This document shows, piece after piece, positions 50,290 to 58,524 of a stretch of 64,000 nucleotides of DNA. A program made the translations under genes and the position numbers. Within the stretch, counting starts at the first letter, position 1. Every line of letters begins with the position of its first letter. The notes beneath the pieces were generated by a model. That model saw only the letters and a list, made by a program, of their open reading frames with translations, made no database searches and was not told the DNA's origin. Source of the DNA: Amycolatopsis iheyensis (GTDB lineage: Bacteria; Actinomycetota; Actinomycetes; Mycobacteriales; Pseudonocardiaceae); contig NZ_JAMXQV010000002.1 in NCBI RefSeq assembly GCF_024703995.1, forward strand, positions 558,001 through 622,000, written 5' to 3'.

Positions 50290-50303
50290 GGAGAGCGCTC
50301 TCC
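50290..50303. promoter_or_regulatory. LacI-type operator B, GGAGAGCGCTCTCC
   Basis: Same 14-base palindrome as operator A, 139 bases away in the divergent promoter region and immediately downstream of the proposed promoter of the DUF1996 gene. Two identical sites would also allow looping. Confidence 0.8.
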
Positions 50304-50333
50304 CAGTCTTCGGCACCTCACCGTGGAGGACCC

Positions 50334-51266
50334 TTGGCATCGAAAATCGCGCTCCTCGCCTGCACCGCCGCCACCGTGCTGGCAGGCGCCTTCCTGACCA
50401 CGGCCACCTGGTCGCCCGCCGGGGCCGACGACCAGGTGACCCACCACGAGTTCCAGGTCAACTGCTCCCCCAGCCACCACCAGCCGGACGACCCGATCGT
50501 CTTCCCGGGCCTGCCCGGCGCGTCGCACGACCACACGTTCCTCGGCAACAAGACCACCAACGCGACGACCACCCTGCAGTCGCTGCAGAACGCGGGCGTC
50601 GGCAACACCACCTGCCTGGCGCCGGACGACCTGTCCGCGTACTGGTTCCCGACGGTCCTCAACGGGAACCAGGTGGTGCAGCCGAACTTCGCGCAGGTCG
50701 TCTACTACAAGTCCGGCATCCTCGACTACACGAAGGTCGTGCCGTTCCCGCCCGGCCTGCGCTACGTCGCCGGCAGCGTGACGGCCACCCAGGACGAGTT
50801 CCAGCACGCCCCCGGCGCCATCGAGGGCTGGGAGTGCGGGGACAGCTTCCACAACTGGGACGTCCCGGTGCACTGCGTCGAGGGCAGCCAGCTCAACATC
50901 CGCTACCAGGCGCCGAGCTGCTGGGACGGCGTCCACCTGGACTCGGCCGACCACAAGAGCCACATGGCGTACCCGGACCGGGCGACGCTGACGTGCCCGG
51001 CCGACCACCCGGTGGCCGTGCCGATGCTCGAGTTCAAGATGGCGTTCCCGGTCAGTGGCGACATGTCCGGCGTGCACCTGGCCAGCGGACGCGGCTACTC
51101 GTGGCACTACGACTTCTTCAACGCGTGGGACCCGCAGACCCTGGCGGCACTGGTGACGCACTGCATCAACGGCGGCCTCCAGTGCGACCCGCGCGGGTTC
51201 GACCTCTACAAGCCGGACCGGGGCACCGTGCTCGGGCCGAACTACCGGCTGCCCGGCCGTCCGTGA
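50334..51266 (+). CDS. secreted DUF1996 domain protein
   Basis: 310 residues from a TTG start with GGAGGA three bases upstream; no ATG or GTG fits the signal peptide (ALLACTAATVLAGAFLTTAT, cleavage near AGA). The mature part matches DUF1996: FQVNCSPSHH, DPIVFPGLPGASHDHTFLGN, SAYWFPTVLNGN, CWDGVHLDSADHKSHMAYP and YSWHYDFFNAWDP. Conserved His/Asp and Cys suggest a metal site and disulfides. The family is common in fungi and actinomycetes near polysaccharide enzymes; activity unknown to me. LacI operator B just upstream puts it in the same regulon as the glycosidase. Confidence 0.85.
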   Translation: MASKIALLACTAATVLAGAFLTTATWSPAGADDQVTHHEFQVNCSPSHHQPDDPIVFPGLPGASHDHTFLGNKTTNATTTLQSLQNAGVGNTTCLAPDDLSAYWFPTVLNGNQVVQPNFAQVVYYKSGILDYTKVVPFPPGLRYVAGSVTATQDEFQHAPGAIEGWECGDSFHNWDVPVHCVEGSQLNIRYQAPSCWDGVHLDSADHKSHMAYPDRATLTCPADHPVAVPMLEFKMAFPVSGDMSGVHLASGRGYSWHYDFFNAWDPQTLAALVTHCINGGLQCDPRGFDLYKPDRGTVLGPNYRLPGRP

Positions 51267-51799
51267 GACGGCCGGCTCTCCTGGTGGCGGTGGTGGTGGC
51301 GCTGTCCATGGGCGGGTGCGCCACCACCACCGCTGCCCCGCCCCCGCCGTCCGCCGCGTTCAACCCGACCGACGTGGCCTGGTTGCAGCTGGTCGTGCCG
51401 ATGACCGAGAACGCGCTGTCGGCCGCCCGCCTGGCGCCGGACCACGCGGCGAACCCGGCGGTCCGGACGGCGGCGGGCTCGGTCGCGGCGCCTTCGGAAC
51501 GGCTGCTGGCGCGGTTGAAGGCGGCTCGCGACCGGGCCGGCCTGCCCGCCGCCGACGTCCACAGTGGACATCGGATGCCCGGGATGGTCACCGCGGCCGA
51601 CCTGGTGGCGTTGCGCACCGGACGTGGCCAGGACTTCGACCAGCGGCTGGTCGCGTTGCTGCGGGCCCACGCGACGCAGCTCGTGGTGCTCGCGAAAGGT
51701 GAGCAGACCTCGGGTGCGGACGCGGGGACTCGTGAACTGGCCGCCGAAGTCGGTGCCGAGGGGGCCCGGCAGGTACAGGTGCTGGCCGGCACACAGTGA
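51263..51799 (+). CDS. DUF305-like lipoprotein
   Basis: 178 residues. Lipobox in ALSMGGCATT (Cys near residue 20), then Pro-rich linker and a four-helix-type domain resembling DUF305 (FNPTDVAWLQLVVPMTENAL, GHRMPGMVTAADLVALR, FDQRLVALLRAH). The HHxxA metal-binding His pair usual in DUF305 is replaced by VPMTENA, so it may have lost copper/metal binding. GTG overlaps the DUF1996 stop in GTGA, so the two are co-translated and LacI-controlled. Confidence 0.72.
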   Translation: MRRPALLVAVVVALSMGGCATTTAAPPPPSAAFNPTDVAWLQLVVPMTENALSAARLAPDHAANPAVRTAAGSVAAPSERLLARLKAARDRAGLPAADVHSGHRMPGMVTAADLVALRTGRGQDFDQRLVALLRAHATQLVVLAKGEQTSGADAGTRELAAEVGAEGARQVQVLAGTQ

Positions 51800-51802
51800 G
51801 GC

Positions 51803-51864
51803 GCCGCCGAGGCCACCACCCCACGTGATGGCCTCGGCGGCAGTGCCGGCTCCGCCCGCCGGCA
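51803..51864. terminator. tandem hairpins between converging genes
   Basis: Hairpin 1: perfect 13-base arms GCCGCCGAGGCCA (51803-51815) and TGGCCTCGGCGGC (51829-51841). Hairpin 2: TGCCGGC (51844-51850) and GCCGGCA (51858-51864). They fill the gap between the DUF305-like and GH31 stops and can end transcription from both sides. Confidence 0.75.
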
Positions 51865-51867
51865 GTC

Positions 51868-54800
51868 TCAGTACGTCACGGTGACCGGCGCCCGCCCGCC
51901 GTGTGCCGTGACCGACAGCGTCTGCGTCGACGCGTCCCACTTCCAGGCCGACGAGGGCGCCCAGCCCTCGCCCACCCGGACCCGGGACGGCGCCGCCGGC
52001 ACGCCGAGGAACTTCACCGTCCACTCCCGCGAGGCGACCTGGGACCGGCCCCGCGTCGGCTCGACCGTCACCGTGTGGGCGCCGCGCCGCTCCGAGTACG
52101 TGATCCGGGTCGTCGAGCTGTGCTTCGACGACGTCCCGTCGTCCTCGTACAGCGAGAACGAGCCCGAGCCACCCGGCGCGACCGTCACCGTCACCCGGTT
52201 CAGCGGGTTCTGGACGTCGTTGGTGACGTCCGCGGTGCGCGTGACGGCGATCCCGCCGCCGCGGACGAACACCGGCATCGCGGCGAGGTCCGAGGTCACC
52301 TGCTGCGTCGTGCCGCCCGCGTAGGTCTTGCCGGTGAAGTAGTCCGTCCACTGGCCCGGCGGGAACCAGACCGACGTCGTCGCGGACGTGCCCGGCGACG
52401 TCACCGGCGCCACCAGCATGTCCGGCCCGTAGAAGTACTCGCTGCCCGCCGCGGTGTAGGCGGCCGGCTCGTCCGGGTACTCCACGTAGGTCGGCCGGAC
52501 CACCGGGACGCCGGTCGTCGCGGCCTGCTGGGCCAGCGTGTAGGTGTAGGGCACCAGGTTCTCGCGCAGGTTCAGGAACTTCGTCGCCGAGTCCTTCGCC
52601 GCACCGGTGTACTGCCACGGCAGCCGGTCGCTGTGGTTGCTGTGCAGCCGGTCGATCGGCTGGAACGTGCCCAGCTGCACCCACCGCGCGTACAGGTCGT
52701 CGGGCAGCTTGAACGTCTGGTGCTGCTGCCCGCCCGAGGTGTAGGTCTCGCTGCCGCGCAGGCCGGTCGTGTCGTTGTGGCCGCCGATGTCGTGGCTGAT
52801 CGCCGACATGCCGGTCGCGGCCGACTCGCCCGGCGTCGCGCCGACCTCCATCCGCAGCGTGCCCCACGTCGAGGACGTGTCGCCGGTGAAGTGCACCGTG
52901 CTGCGCTTGTCGGCCCACGGTCCGGTCGACAGCCCGACCGGGCCGCCGTAGCCGCCGGCCTGCAGCGAGCCGTACGCCCGCGACGTCACGAACCCGCGTT
53001 CGATCGCCGGGGCGGCCAGGTCGGCGTACTGCTGGTTGATCCACGCGTCCGGGGTGACGCCGGGCAGGGCCGACTTCGGGCCGTCACAGCACCAGTCCAG
53101 CCACCAGAAGTCGTTGCCCTGCTTCATCATGTCCGCGTGCAGGTCGAGGTACGCCTTGAGCTGGTCGGGGTCGCCCCAGTCGAAGACGTAGCAGTCCGTG
53201 CCGCAGTTCGACTTCGCGAGCTTGCCCTTCGCCGTCGCCTGCGCCCGGGCGAACTGCGGGTCCGACCCCATGATGCTGGGGTGGATGTTCAGCGTGTTGT
53301 GCAGGCCCTGCGAGTGCGCCCACGCGAAGAACGCCGTCGGGTCCGGGAACTTGGTCCGGTCGAACTGCCAGCCGTTCCACGTGTCGGGGGCCTTGAAGTC
53401 CGTGTCGGTCACCAGGACGTCCAGCGGCACGCCCTCGCTGCGGAAGCGCGGCAGGATGGTGTCGCGGTAGTCGGCCGCGGTGCGGTCGATGTACTCCGAG
53501 TACCAGACGCCGTAGGCCCAGCGCGGCAGCAGCTCCGGCGGCCCGGTCAGGGTCGCGAGGTCGCGCAGGCCCGCCTTGTAGTCGTGGCCGAAGGTGAAGA
53601 CGTAGCCGTCCTGGTACGGGTTCCCGCCGTGCGACGGCCGCGGCGTCGCCTTGCGGGTCGCGGTGTCGTACAGCGCGGACGGGCTGTCGTCGAGCAGGTA
53701 CCAGCCGTCCTGATGCAGCAGCCCTTCGGTGAGCGACGGGTTGCCGTTGTCGCCGTTGACGCCGTCGAGCCCGCGCCGGTACCCGCCGAGCGCGAGGTGC
53801 GGCGCCGGCGCCGCGGCACCCGCCCGGGTGACGGACACGGTGTCGACGTTGACGTGGCAGCTGGTGTCGTCGGGGCAGCCGAGCACGACGTCGTTCGTGC
53901 CGGCCTTGAGGTCGACCGGGACCGAAGCGCTGCCCCAGGCGTTCCAGTCGGCGGTGACCGGCAGGGTCAGCGTGCGGGTCACGCCGCCCGAAGTGACCGA
54001 CGCCGTCCGCGTCTCGTGGCGGCCGTCGCCGCCGGTGCCGTTGGCGTAGCGGACGTTCAGCTGGTACGTCCCCGCGCTCGCGACGTCGATGACGCGGTGG
54101 GTCAGCGACGAGCCGCGGTTGAGCTCGGCGACGAACCCGCGCCCGGCGTACCCGGTGTGGTCGGTCGCGACCACGGCCGAGCCGGTCCGCAGTCCCGATT
54201 CCGCCTCGCAGCTGACGTCCGGCGCGCAGCCGGTGAAGGCCCGCGCCGACGCGGGCGGGAAGGCCGCGCCGGCGGGCAGGGCCGCGAGCGCGTCGACGTT
54301 GACGTTGCCGGAGTCGGTCGCGGTCCGCGCGAGGCGGACGCTGTGGCGCCCGGCGCCGAGGGTGAGCGGGACCGACGCGAGCGCCCAGCTGTCCCAGTTC
54401 GCGGTCACCGGCAGCGTCAGCTTTTGCGCCGCGCCGCCGTCGACGGAGACGCTCAGGGTGCGGGTGACGTGCTGGCCGTCGCCGCCCTGGCCGTTGGCGT
54501 AGCGAGCGGTCAGCGAGTAGGTCCCGGCGGTGGTGGCGACGACGTCGGCGGTGGCCGAGGTGCCGGTGCTTTCGAAGCCGGCCAGGAAGCCTTCGCCGGT
54601 GTAGCCGGCGTGGTCGGTGGCGATGCCGAGGCCGTCCGCCGTCAGGTCTTCACCCTCGCACAGGGCGCCGACCGCGCAGGTCAGGTGCCGCCACGGCGTC
54701 GCGAGGACCGGCGTGGCGCCGGCGTTCGTGCGCACCTGGAGGTTGCCCGAGTCGAAGGGGCCGGAGTTCAGCCGGTAGGTCAGGGTGGTCGCGCTCGTGC

Positions 54801-55077
54801 GGATGGTCAGCACGCCGCCCGACGTCGTGGCGGTGAACAGCGGCGGGGTGAAGTTCCCGCGGCCGACGGCGTTGAAGGTGGCGGCGTCGGTGAAGTGGCC
54901 GTCGCCGGCGTACTCCGTGCGGATCAACGTCGGGGACAGCACTTGGAAGCGCGCGTTCCCGGCGGTGACGGCTTGGCGGCCGGGTCCGGCCGAGGCCGGG
55001 GTCGCCACGGTGACGACGGCCGCCGCGACGGCCAGCACGCACGTCAGGTGGAGGGTTCTCGCTGTTCTCGTCCGCAC
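51868..55077 (-). CDS. secreted glycoside hydrolase family 31 with two CBM35-like inserts
   Basis: 1069 residues. Signal peptide VLAVAAAVVTVATPASA. N-terminal beta-sandwich (FQVLSPTLIRTEYAGDGHF), interrupted by two carbohydrate-binding modules about 130-270 and 280-420 sharing DHAGYTGEGFLAGFE / DHTGYAGRGFVAELN and YANGxGGDGxH motifs. GH31 barrel about 430-850: ELLPRWAYGVWYSEY, the nucleophile Asp in FWWLDWCCDG and acid/base Asp in HFTGDTSSTWGTL; C-terminal beta domains follow. GH31 enzymes are alpha-glucosidases, xylosidases or transglycosidases; CBM35 and secretion suggest a branched alpha-glucan or similar. GTG start after CGGAG; LacI-type palindrome upstream. Confidence 0.9.
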   Translation of the reverse strand: MRTRTARTLHLTCVLAVAAAVVTVATPASAGPGRQAVTAGNARFQVLSPTLIRTEYAGDGHFTDAATFNAVGRGNFTPPLFTATTSGGVLTIRTSATTLTYRLNSGPFDSGNLQVRTNAGATPVLATPWRHLTCAVGALCEGEDLTADGLGIATDHAGYTGEGFLAGFESTGTSATADVVATTAGTYSLTARYANGQGGDGQHVTRTLSVSVDGGAAQKLTLPVTANWDSWALASVPLTLGAGRHSVRLARTATDSGNVNVDALAALPAGAAFPPASARAFTGCAPDVSCEAESGLRTGSAVVATDHTGYAGRGFVAELNRGSSLTHRVIDVASAGTYQLNVRYANGTGGDGRHETRTASVTSGGVTRTLTLPVTADWNAWGSASVPVDLKAGTNDVVLGCPDDTSCHVNVDTVSVTRAGAAAPAPHLALGGYRRGLDGVNGDNGNPSLTEGLLHQDGWYLLDDSPSALYDTATRKATPRPSHGGNPYQDGYVFTFGHDYKAGLRDLATLTGPPELLPRWAYGVWYSEYIDRTAADYRDTILPRFRSEGVPLDVLVTDTDFKAPDTWNGWQFDRTKFPDPTAFFAWAHSQGLHNTLNIHPSIMGSDPQFARAQATAKGKLAKSNCGTDCYVFDWGDPDQLKAYLDLHADMMKQGNDFWWLDWCCDGPKSALPGVTPDAWINQQYADLAAPAIERGFVTSRAYGSLQAGGYGGPVGLSTGPWADKRSTVHFTGDTSSTWGTLRMEVGATPGESAATGMSAISHDIGGHNDTTGLRGSETYTSGGQQHQTFKLPDDLYARWVQLGTFQPIDRLHSNHSDRLPWQYTGAAKDSATKFLNLRENLVPYTYTLAQQAATTGVPVVRPTYVEYPDEPAAYTAAGSEYFYGPDMLVAPVTSPGTSATTSVWFPPGQWTDYFTGKTYAGGTTQQVTSDLAAMPVFVRGGGIAVTRTADVTNDVQNPLNRVTVTVAPGGSGSFSLYEDDGTSSKHSSTTRITYSERRGAHTVTVEPTRGRSQVASREWTVKFLGVPAAPSRVRVGEGWAPSSAWKWDASTQTLSVTAHGGRAPVTVTY

Positions 55078-55110
55078 GGCGGAACTCCGTTCCGGGTCAG
55101 GGGACCGGTG

Positions 55111-55128
55111 TTTTACAACGTTGGAAAA
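55111..55128. promoter_or_regulatory. LacI-family-like operator before GH31 (TTTTACAACGTTGGAAAA)
   Basis: Near-palindrome around CAACGTTG, 33 bases upstream of the GH31 start. The type differs from the GGAGAGCGCTCTCC boxes, so a second LacI-family protein, not encoded here, probably controls GH31. Confidence 0.5.
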
Positions 55129-55219
55129 CCGGTTCGATCCGACCACAGGCCACGGCCTGATGTCCAGACCACCGAGCGGAACTGTCCGGACAGGCCACGG
55201 TCCTTGCCCGGCAGGCCAC

Positions 55220-56263
55220 TCAACCGGAGTCGCGGACCACCAGCTCGGGGTCGAAGATCACCGACTCCGCGCGGCCGGCCGGGTCGGCCATCCGGTCCAG
55301 CACCATGCGGGCCATCGCCGCGCCCATCTCCTCGACCGGCTGGCGGATCGTCGTCAGGCGGGGGCGGCAGCTCAGCGCCACCCGGCTGTCGTCGAAGCCG
55401 ATCACCGCCACGTCGTCCGGGACGCGCCGGCCCGCTTCGCGCAACACCGTCAGCGCGCCGTACGCCATCAGGTCGTTGGCCACGAACACGCCGTCCAGCC
55501 CGGGTTCCTCGGCCAGGAGCCGCTCCATCGCCCGCTCGCCGCCGTGCTCGGTGAAGTCGCCCTCGGCGACCGTCAGGTACGCGTGGCCGTGGCGGGCCAT
55601 CGCGTCGCGGAAACCCGCCAGCCGGTCCTGGCCCGCGGGTGTGCCGGCCGGGCCCGCGATCGTCGCGACGCGGTGGCAGCCGCGGGCGACGAGCCGGTCC
55701 GCCGCCAGCCGGGCGCCGTCCTGGTGGGCGACGTCGACGTAGCTCACCGGCGCCGGCCGGCCCGGCCGCGCGAACAACGCCGTGGGGACGCCCGCGTCGG
55801 TCAGCATGCGCGGCAGCGGGTCCTCCGCCGGGTGCAGCGAGATCAGCAGCACCCCGCTCACCTGCTCCTGACGCAGCTTCGGCACGAGCTTCTCGCGTTC
55901 TTCGTCGCTGTCGACGAGCATCAGCAGCGGGTGCAGGCCCTGCGGGCGCAGGTGCGCGACGACGCCCTCGACCACCCGGCCGAAGAACGGGTCGCCGAAC
56001 ACCCCGCCAGTGAACGCCTCGACGTGCCGCTCCGGCTCGGACACCACCAGCGCGATCCCGCCGGTGCGGCGGGTGACCAGCGACCGGGCCGCGCGGTTGG
56101 GCACGTACCCGGTGGTGGCGATGGCGCGTTCGACGGTCTCCCGCAGTTTCGGGTCGACGTTGCGCACGCTGTTGACCACGCGGGACACCGTGGCCCGCGA
56201 GACCCCGGCGACCCGCGCGACGTCCTCCAGGGTCGGCGGCGCCGAGGGCGGATGCGTCGTCAC
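55220..56263 (-). CDS. LacI family transcriptional repressor
   Basis: 347 residues. Helix-turn-helix TLEDVARVAGVSRATVSRVV with hinge helix YVPNRAARSLVTRR (residues 10-65), then the periplasmic-binding-protein-like sugar domain (ALVVSEPERHVEAF, VSGVLLISLHPAED, YVDVAHQDGARLAADRLVARG, VFVANDLMAYGAL, VIGFDDSRVAL, TIRQPVEEMG). GTG at 56263 follows AGGACGG. A site TGAGAGCGCTCTCC lies 20 bases upstream, matching the operators at 50.1-50.3 kb, so it likely represses itself and those secreted enzymes until an oligosaccharide binds. Confidence 0.93.
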   Translation of the reverse strand: MTTHPPSAPPTLEDVARVAGVSRATVSRVVNSVRNVDPKLRETVERAIATTGYVPNRAARSLVTRRTGGIALVVSEPERHVEAFTGGVFGDPFFGRVVEGVVAHLRPQGLHPLLMLVDSDEEREKLVPKLRQEQVSGVLLISLHPAEDPLPRMLTDAGVPTALFARPGRPAPVSYVDVAHQDGARLAADRLVARGCHRVATIAGPAGTPAGQDRLAGFRDAMARHGHAYLTVAEGDFTEHGGERAMERLLAEEPGLDGVFVANDLMAYGALTVLREAGRRVPDDVAVIGFDDSRVALSCRPRLTTIRQPVEEMGAAMARMVLDRMADPAGRAESVIFDPELVVRDSG

Positions 56264-56283
56264 CCGTCCTTTGTAGCACGCTG

Positions 56284-56297
56284 TGAGAGCGCTCTCC
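56284..56297. promoter_or_regulatory. LacI-type operator C, TGAGAGCGCTCTCC
   Basis: Core GAGAGCGCTCTC perfect; one outer base differs from operators A and B. Positioned for autoregulation of the LacI gene and possibly the divergent membrane protein gene at 56385. Confidence 0.75.
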
Positions 56298-56384
56298 CAC
56301 TGCCATGCCGATGACAAATGTCATCGCCGGCCGCTGCGGGACGGCACTGCCGCCGGAGCCCCTCCCGCGACGAGCATTTCCGCC

Positions 56385-56774
56385 ATGACCACGACTCGTA
56401 CCGAAACGCCCGGCTTCCGGCCGGTGCTGCTGCTCACCGGTGGCTACGCCACGCTTTCCGTGCTCACGCTCCTCGTGATCGTCCTCTTCCGGGACAACCA
56501 CACGATGGTGACCGACGCGGTCTGGGTCCGCGCGACCATCGTCGTCGCCAGCTCGCTGCTGACGTTCGCCTTCGCCCGCAGCGCGGCCCGCGGCTCCCGC
56601 AAGGGTCTCCTGCGGCTGCGGATCGTCTCGGCGGTGATGCTGGTGGCGATCGCCGTCATCGTCGTCCTGCCCGGCTTGTTCCCACTGTGGCTGCGGATCG
56701 AGCAGGCCGGCTGCGGGCTGCTCCTGCTCGGCGTCACCCTGCTGGTCAACAGCCGGCGGCTGCGGGCCCGGTAG
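56385..56774 (+). CDS. small membrane protein of unknown function
   Basis: 129 residues with four membrane segments (PVLLLTGGYATLSVLTLLVI, ATIVVASSLLTFAF, IVSAVMLVAIAVIVVLPGLF, GCGLLLLGVTLLVNS). ATG at 56385 has weak ribosome-binding context; the frame runs further up but loses coding character. Ends one base before the kinase gene, so it is probably a partner or co-sensor of that two-component system. No family recognised. Confidence 0.75.
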   Translation: MTTTRTETPGFRPVLLLTGGYATLSVLTLLVIVLFRDNHTMVTDAVWVRATIVVASSLLTFAFARSAARGSRKGLLRLRIVSAVMLVAIAVIVVLPGLFPLWLRIEQAGCGLLLLGVTLLVNSRRLRAR

Positions 56775-56775
56775 C

Positions 56776-57861
56776 GTGCCGGTGGTGGACAGGACCGAAC
56801 CGGCCGACGTGCAGCGCTGGGTGCGCGGCTGGCGGGTGATGCTGCTCGACGCGGGCATGCTCGTCTACCCGGCGGTGACCGTGCCCGCCGTGCTGCAGCA
56901 CTCGAGCGGCCACGCGGCGGTGGCCGGCTGCGTGCTCGTCGCCGCCTTCGCCGGCTGCTACGTCTTCGCCGCGCGCGCCGCCGCGAAGCGGGCCGCGCGG
57001 CGGTTCTGGGCGCTCCTGGGGGTGCTGACCGCGCTGTTCGCCGCCGCGCTCCCCTTCGCACACGCCGAAGCGTTCTTCCTAGCGTTGGTCGTCGTGACGC
57101 TGGCCGTCCCGCGGCTCCCCCGCTACTCCGCCGCGCTCGTCGCCATCGCCGCGCTCGCCGCGCTGGTGGTGCCGTGGCTGGTGTGGGACACCGTCGGCTG
57201 GACGCAGGCGGTCGCGCTCGTGTTCACCGTGCTGGTCGTCTACGCGTTCGCCGAGGCCGTCCGAGCGAACGCCGCCCTGGTCGAAGCCCGGGCCGAGGTC
57301 GCGCGGCTGGCGTCGGAAGCCGAACGCACCCGGATCGCCCGCGATCTGCACGACCTGCTCGGCCACTCGCTGACCGCGATCACGGTGAAGAGCACGCTGG
57401 CGCGTCGGCTGGCAGCGGCCGACATCGACCGGGCGGAAGAGGAGATGACCGCGGTGGAAACGCTGGCGCGCCAGGCATTGACCGACGTCCGCGCGGCCGT
57501 GTCGGGCTATCGCGAGGTCACCCTCGCCGGCGAGCTGGCCCGCGGCCGCGAGCTGCTCCGCGCCTGTGGCGTCACCGCCGACCTGCCGACCGCCACCGAT
57601 GTCGTGGGCCCGGCGCGGCAGGAGCTGTACGGCTGGGTGGTCCGGGAAGGCCTGACCAACGTGGCCCGGCACGCCCGCGCGACGCGGTGCGCGGTGACGG
57701 TCACGGCGTCCATTGTGGAGGTCGTCGACGACGGCGTCGGCGGGTCTGTCGGCGAGGGGTCCGGGCTCGCGGGACTGCGTGAGCGCGTCGCCGCGGCCGG
57801 TGGGACGCTCGAAACCGGACCGGTGGCGCCGCACGGCTGGCGGCTGCGGGTGACGGCATGA
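56776..57861 (+). CDS. sensor histidine kinase (DesK/NarL type)
   Basis: 361 residues. Four to five N-terminal membrane segments, a linking coiled helix (ANAALVEARAEVARLASEAE), phosphoacceptor motif RIARDLHDLLGHSLTAITVK (His near residue 195) and an ATPase domain with GLTNVARHARAT and VVDDGVGG...GSGLAGLRERVA. Typical DesK-like size. Starts at GTG one base after the membrane protein; its end overlaps the regulator start in ATGA. Signal unknown; membrane order or drugs are usual for relatives. Confidence 0.92.
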   Translation: MPVVDRTEPADVQRWVRGWRVMLLDAGMLVYPAVTVPAVLQHSSGHAAVAGCVLVAAFAGCYVFAARAAAKRAARRFWALLGVLTALFAAALPFAHAEAFFLALVVVTLAVPRLPRYSAALVAIAALAALVVPWLVWDTVGWTQAVALVFTVLVVYAFAEAVRANAALVEARAEVARLASEAERTRIARDLHDLLGHSLTAITVKSTLARRLAAADIDRAEEEMTAVETLARQALTDVRAAVSGYREVTLAGELARGRELLRACGVTADLPTATDVVGPARQELYGWVVREGLTNVARHARATRCAVTVTASIVEVVDDGVGGSVGEGSGLAGLRERVAAAGGTLETGPVAPHGWRLRVTA

Positions 57862-58466
57862 CGATCCGTCTGCTGCTCGCCGACGACCAGGAGCTGGTCC
57901 GCCAGGCGCTGTGCGCGCTCCTCGCGCTCGAGGACGACTTCGAGGTGGTGGCCTCGGTCGGCCGCGGGGACGAGGTCGTCGACGCGGCCCGCGAACACCG
58001 CCCGGACGTCGCCCTGCTCGACATCGAGATGCCCGGTCTGGACGGGCTCGCGGCCGCGGCGGTGCTGGCCACGCAGGTGCCGGACTGCCGGGTCGTCATG
58101 CTCACGACGTTCGGCCGCGCGGGCTACCTGCGCCGCGCGATGGAGGCGGGCGCCGCGGGGTTCGTGGTGAAGGACGCGCCCGCGGACGTCCTCGCCGACG
58201 CGATCCGCCGCGTCCGGGCCGGCGAGCGGGTGGTCGACCCGGCGCTGGCGGTGGCCACGCTCGCCGCGGGCGAATCGCCGCTGACCGCGCGCGAACGGGA
58301 TGTGCTCATCACCGCGCGGACGGGCGCGACGGTCGCCGAGATCGCGTCGCGGTTGTACCTGTCGGAGGGCACCGTCCGGAACTACGTGTCGGCGGCGATC
58401 ACCAAGACCGGCGCCCGCAACCGCGTCGAAGCGGTGCGGATCGCCGACGAGCGCGGCTGGCTCTGA
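57858..58466 (+). CDS. NarL/LuxR-family response regulator
   Basis: 202 residues. Receiver domain with LLADDQ, phosphoacceptor Asp in VALLDIEMPGLDG near residue 54, MLTTFG and VVKDAPAD; C-terminal LuxR-type DNA-binding domain LTARERDVLITARTGATVAEIAS, LYLSEGTVRNYVSAAITK. Pairs with the kinase encoded upstream by a 4-base overlap. No ABC genes adjoin it, so targets are probably elsewhere. Confidence 0.94.
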   Translation: MTIRLLLADDQELVRQALCALLALEDDFEVVASVGRGDEVVDAAREHRPDVALLDIEMPGLDGLAAAAVLATQVPDCRVVMLTTFGRAGYLRRAMEAGAAGFVVKDAPADVLADAIRRVRAGERVVDPALAVATLAAGESPLTARERDVLITARTGATVAEIASRLYLSEGTVRNYVSAAITKTGARNRVEAVRIADERGWL

Positions 58467-58524
58467 TTGGCCCGATCCGCGGGGCCGGAATTGGATCTTC
58501 TGCCGGGCCGTTGCCGGGCTTAGC

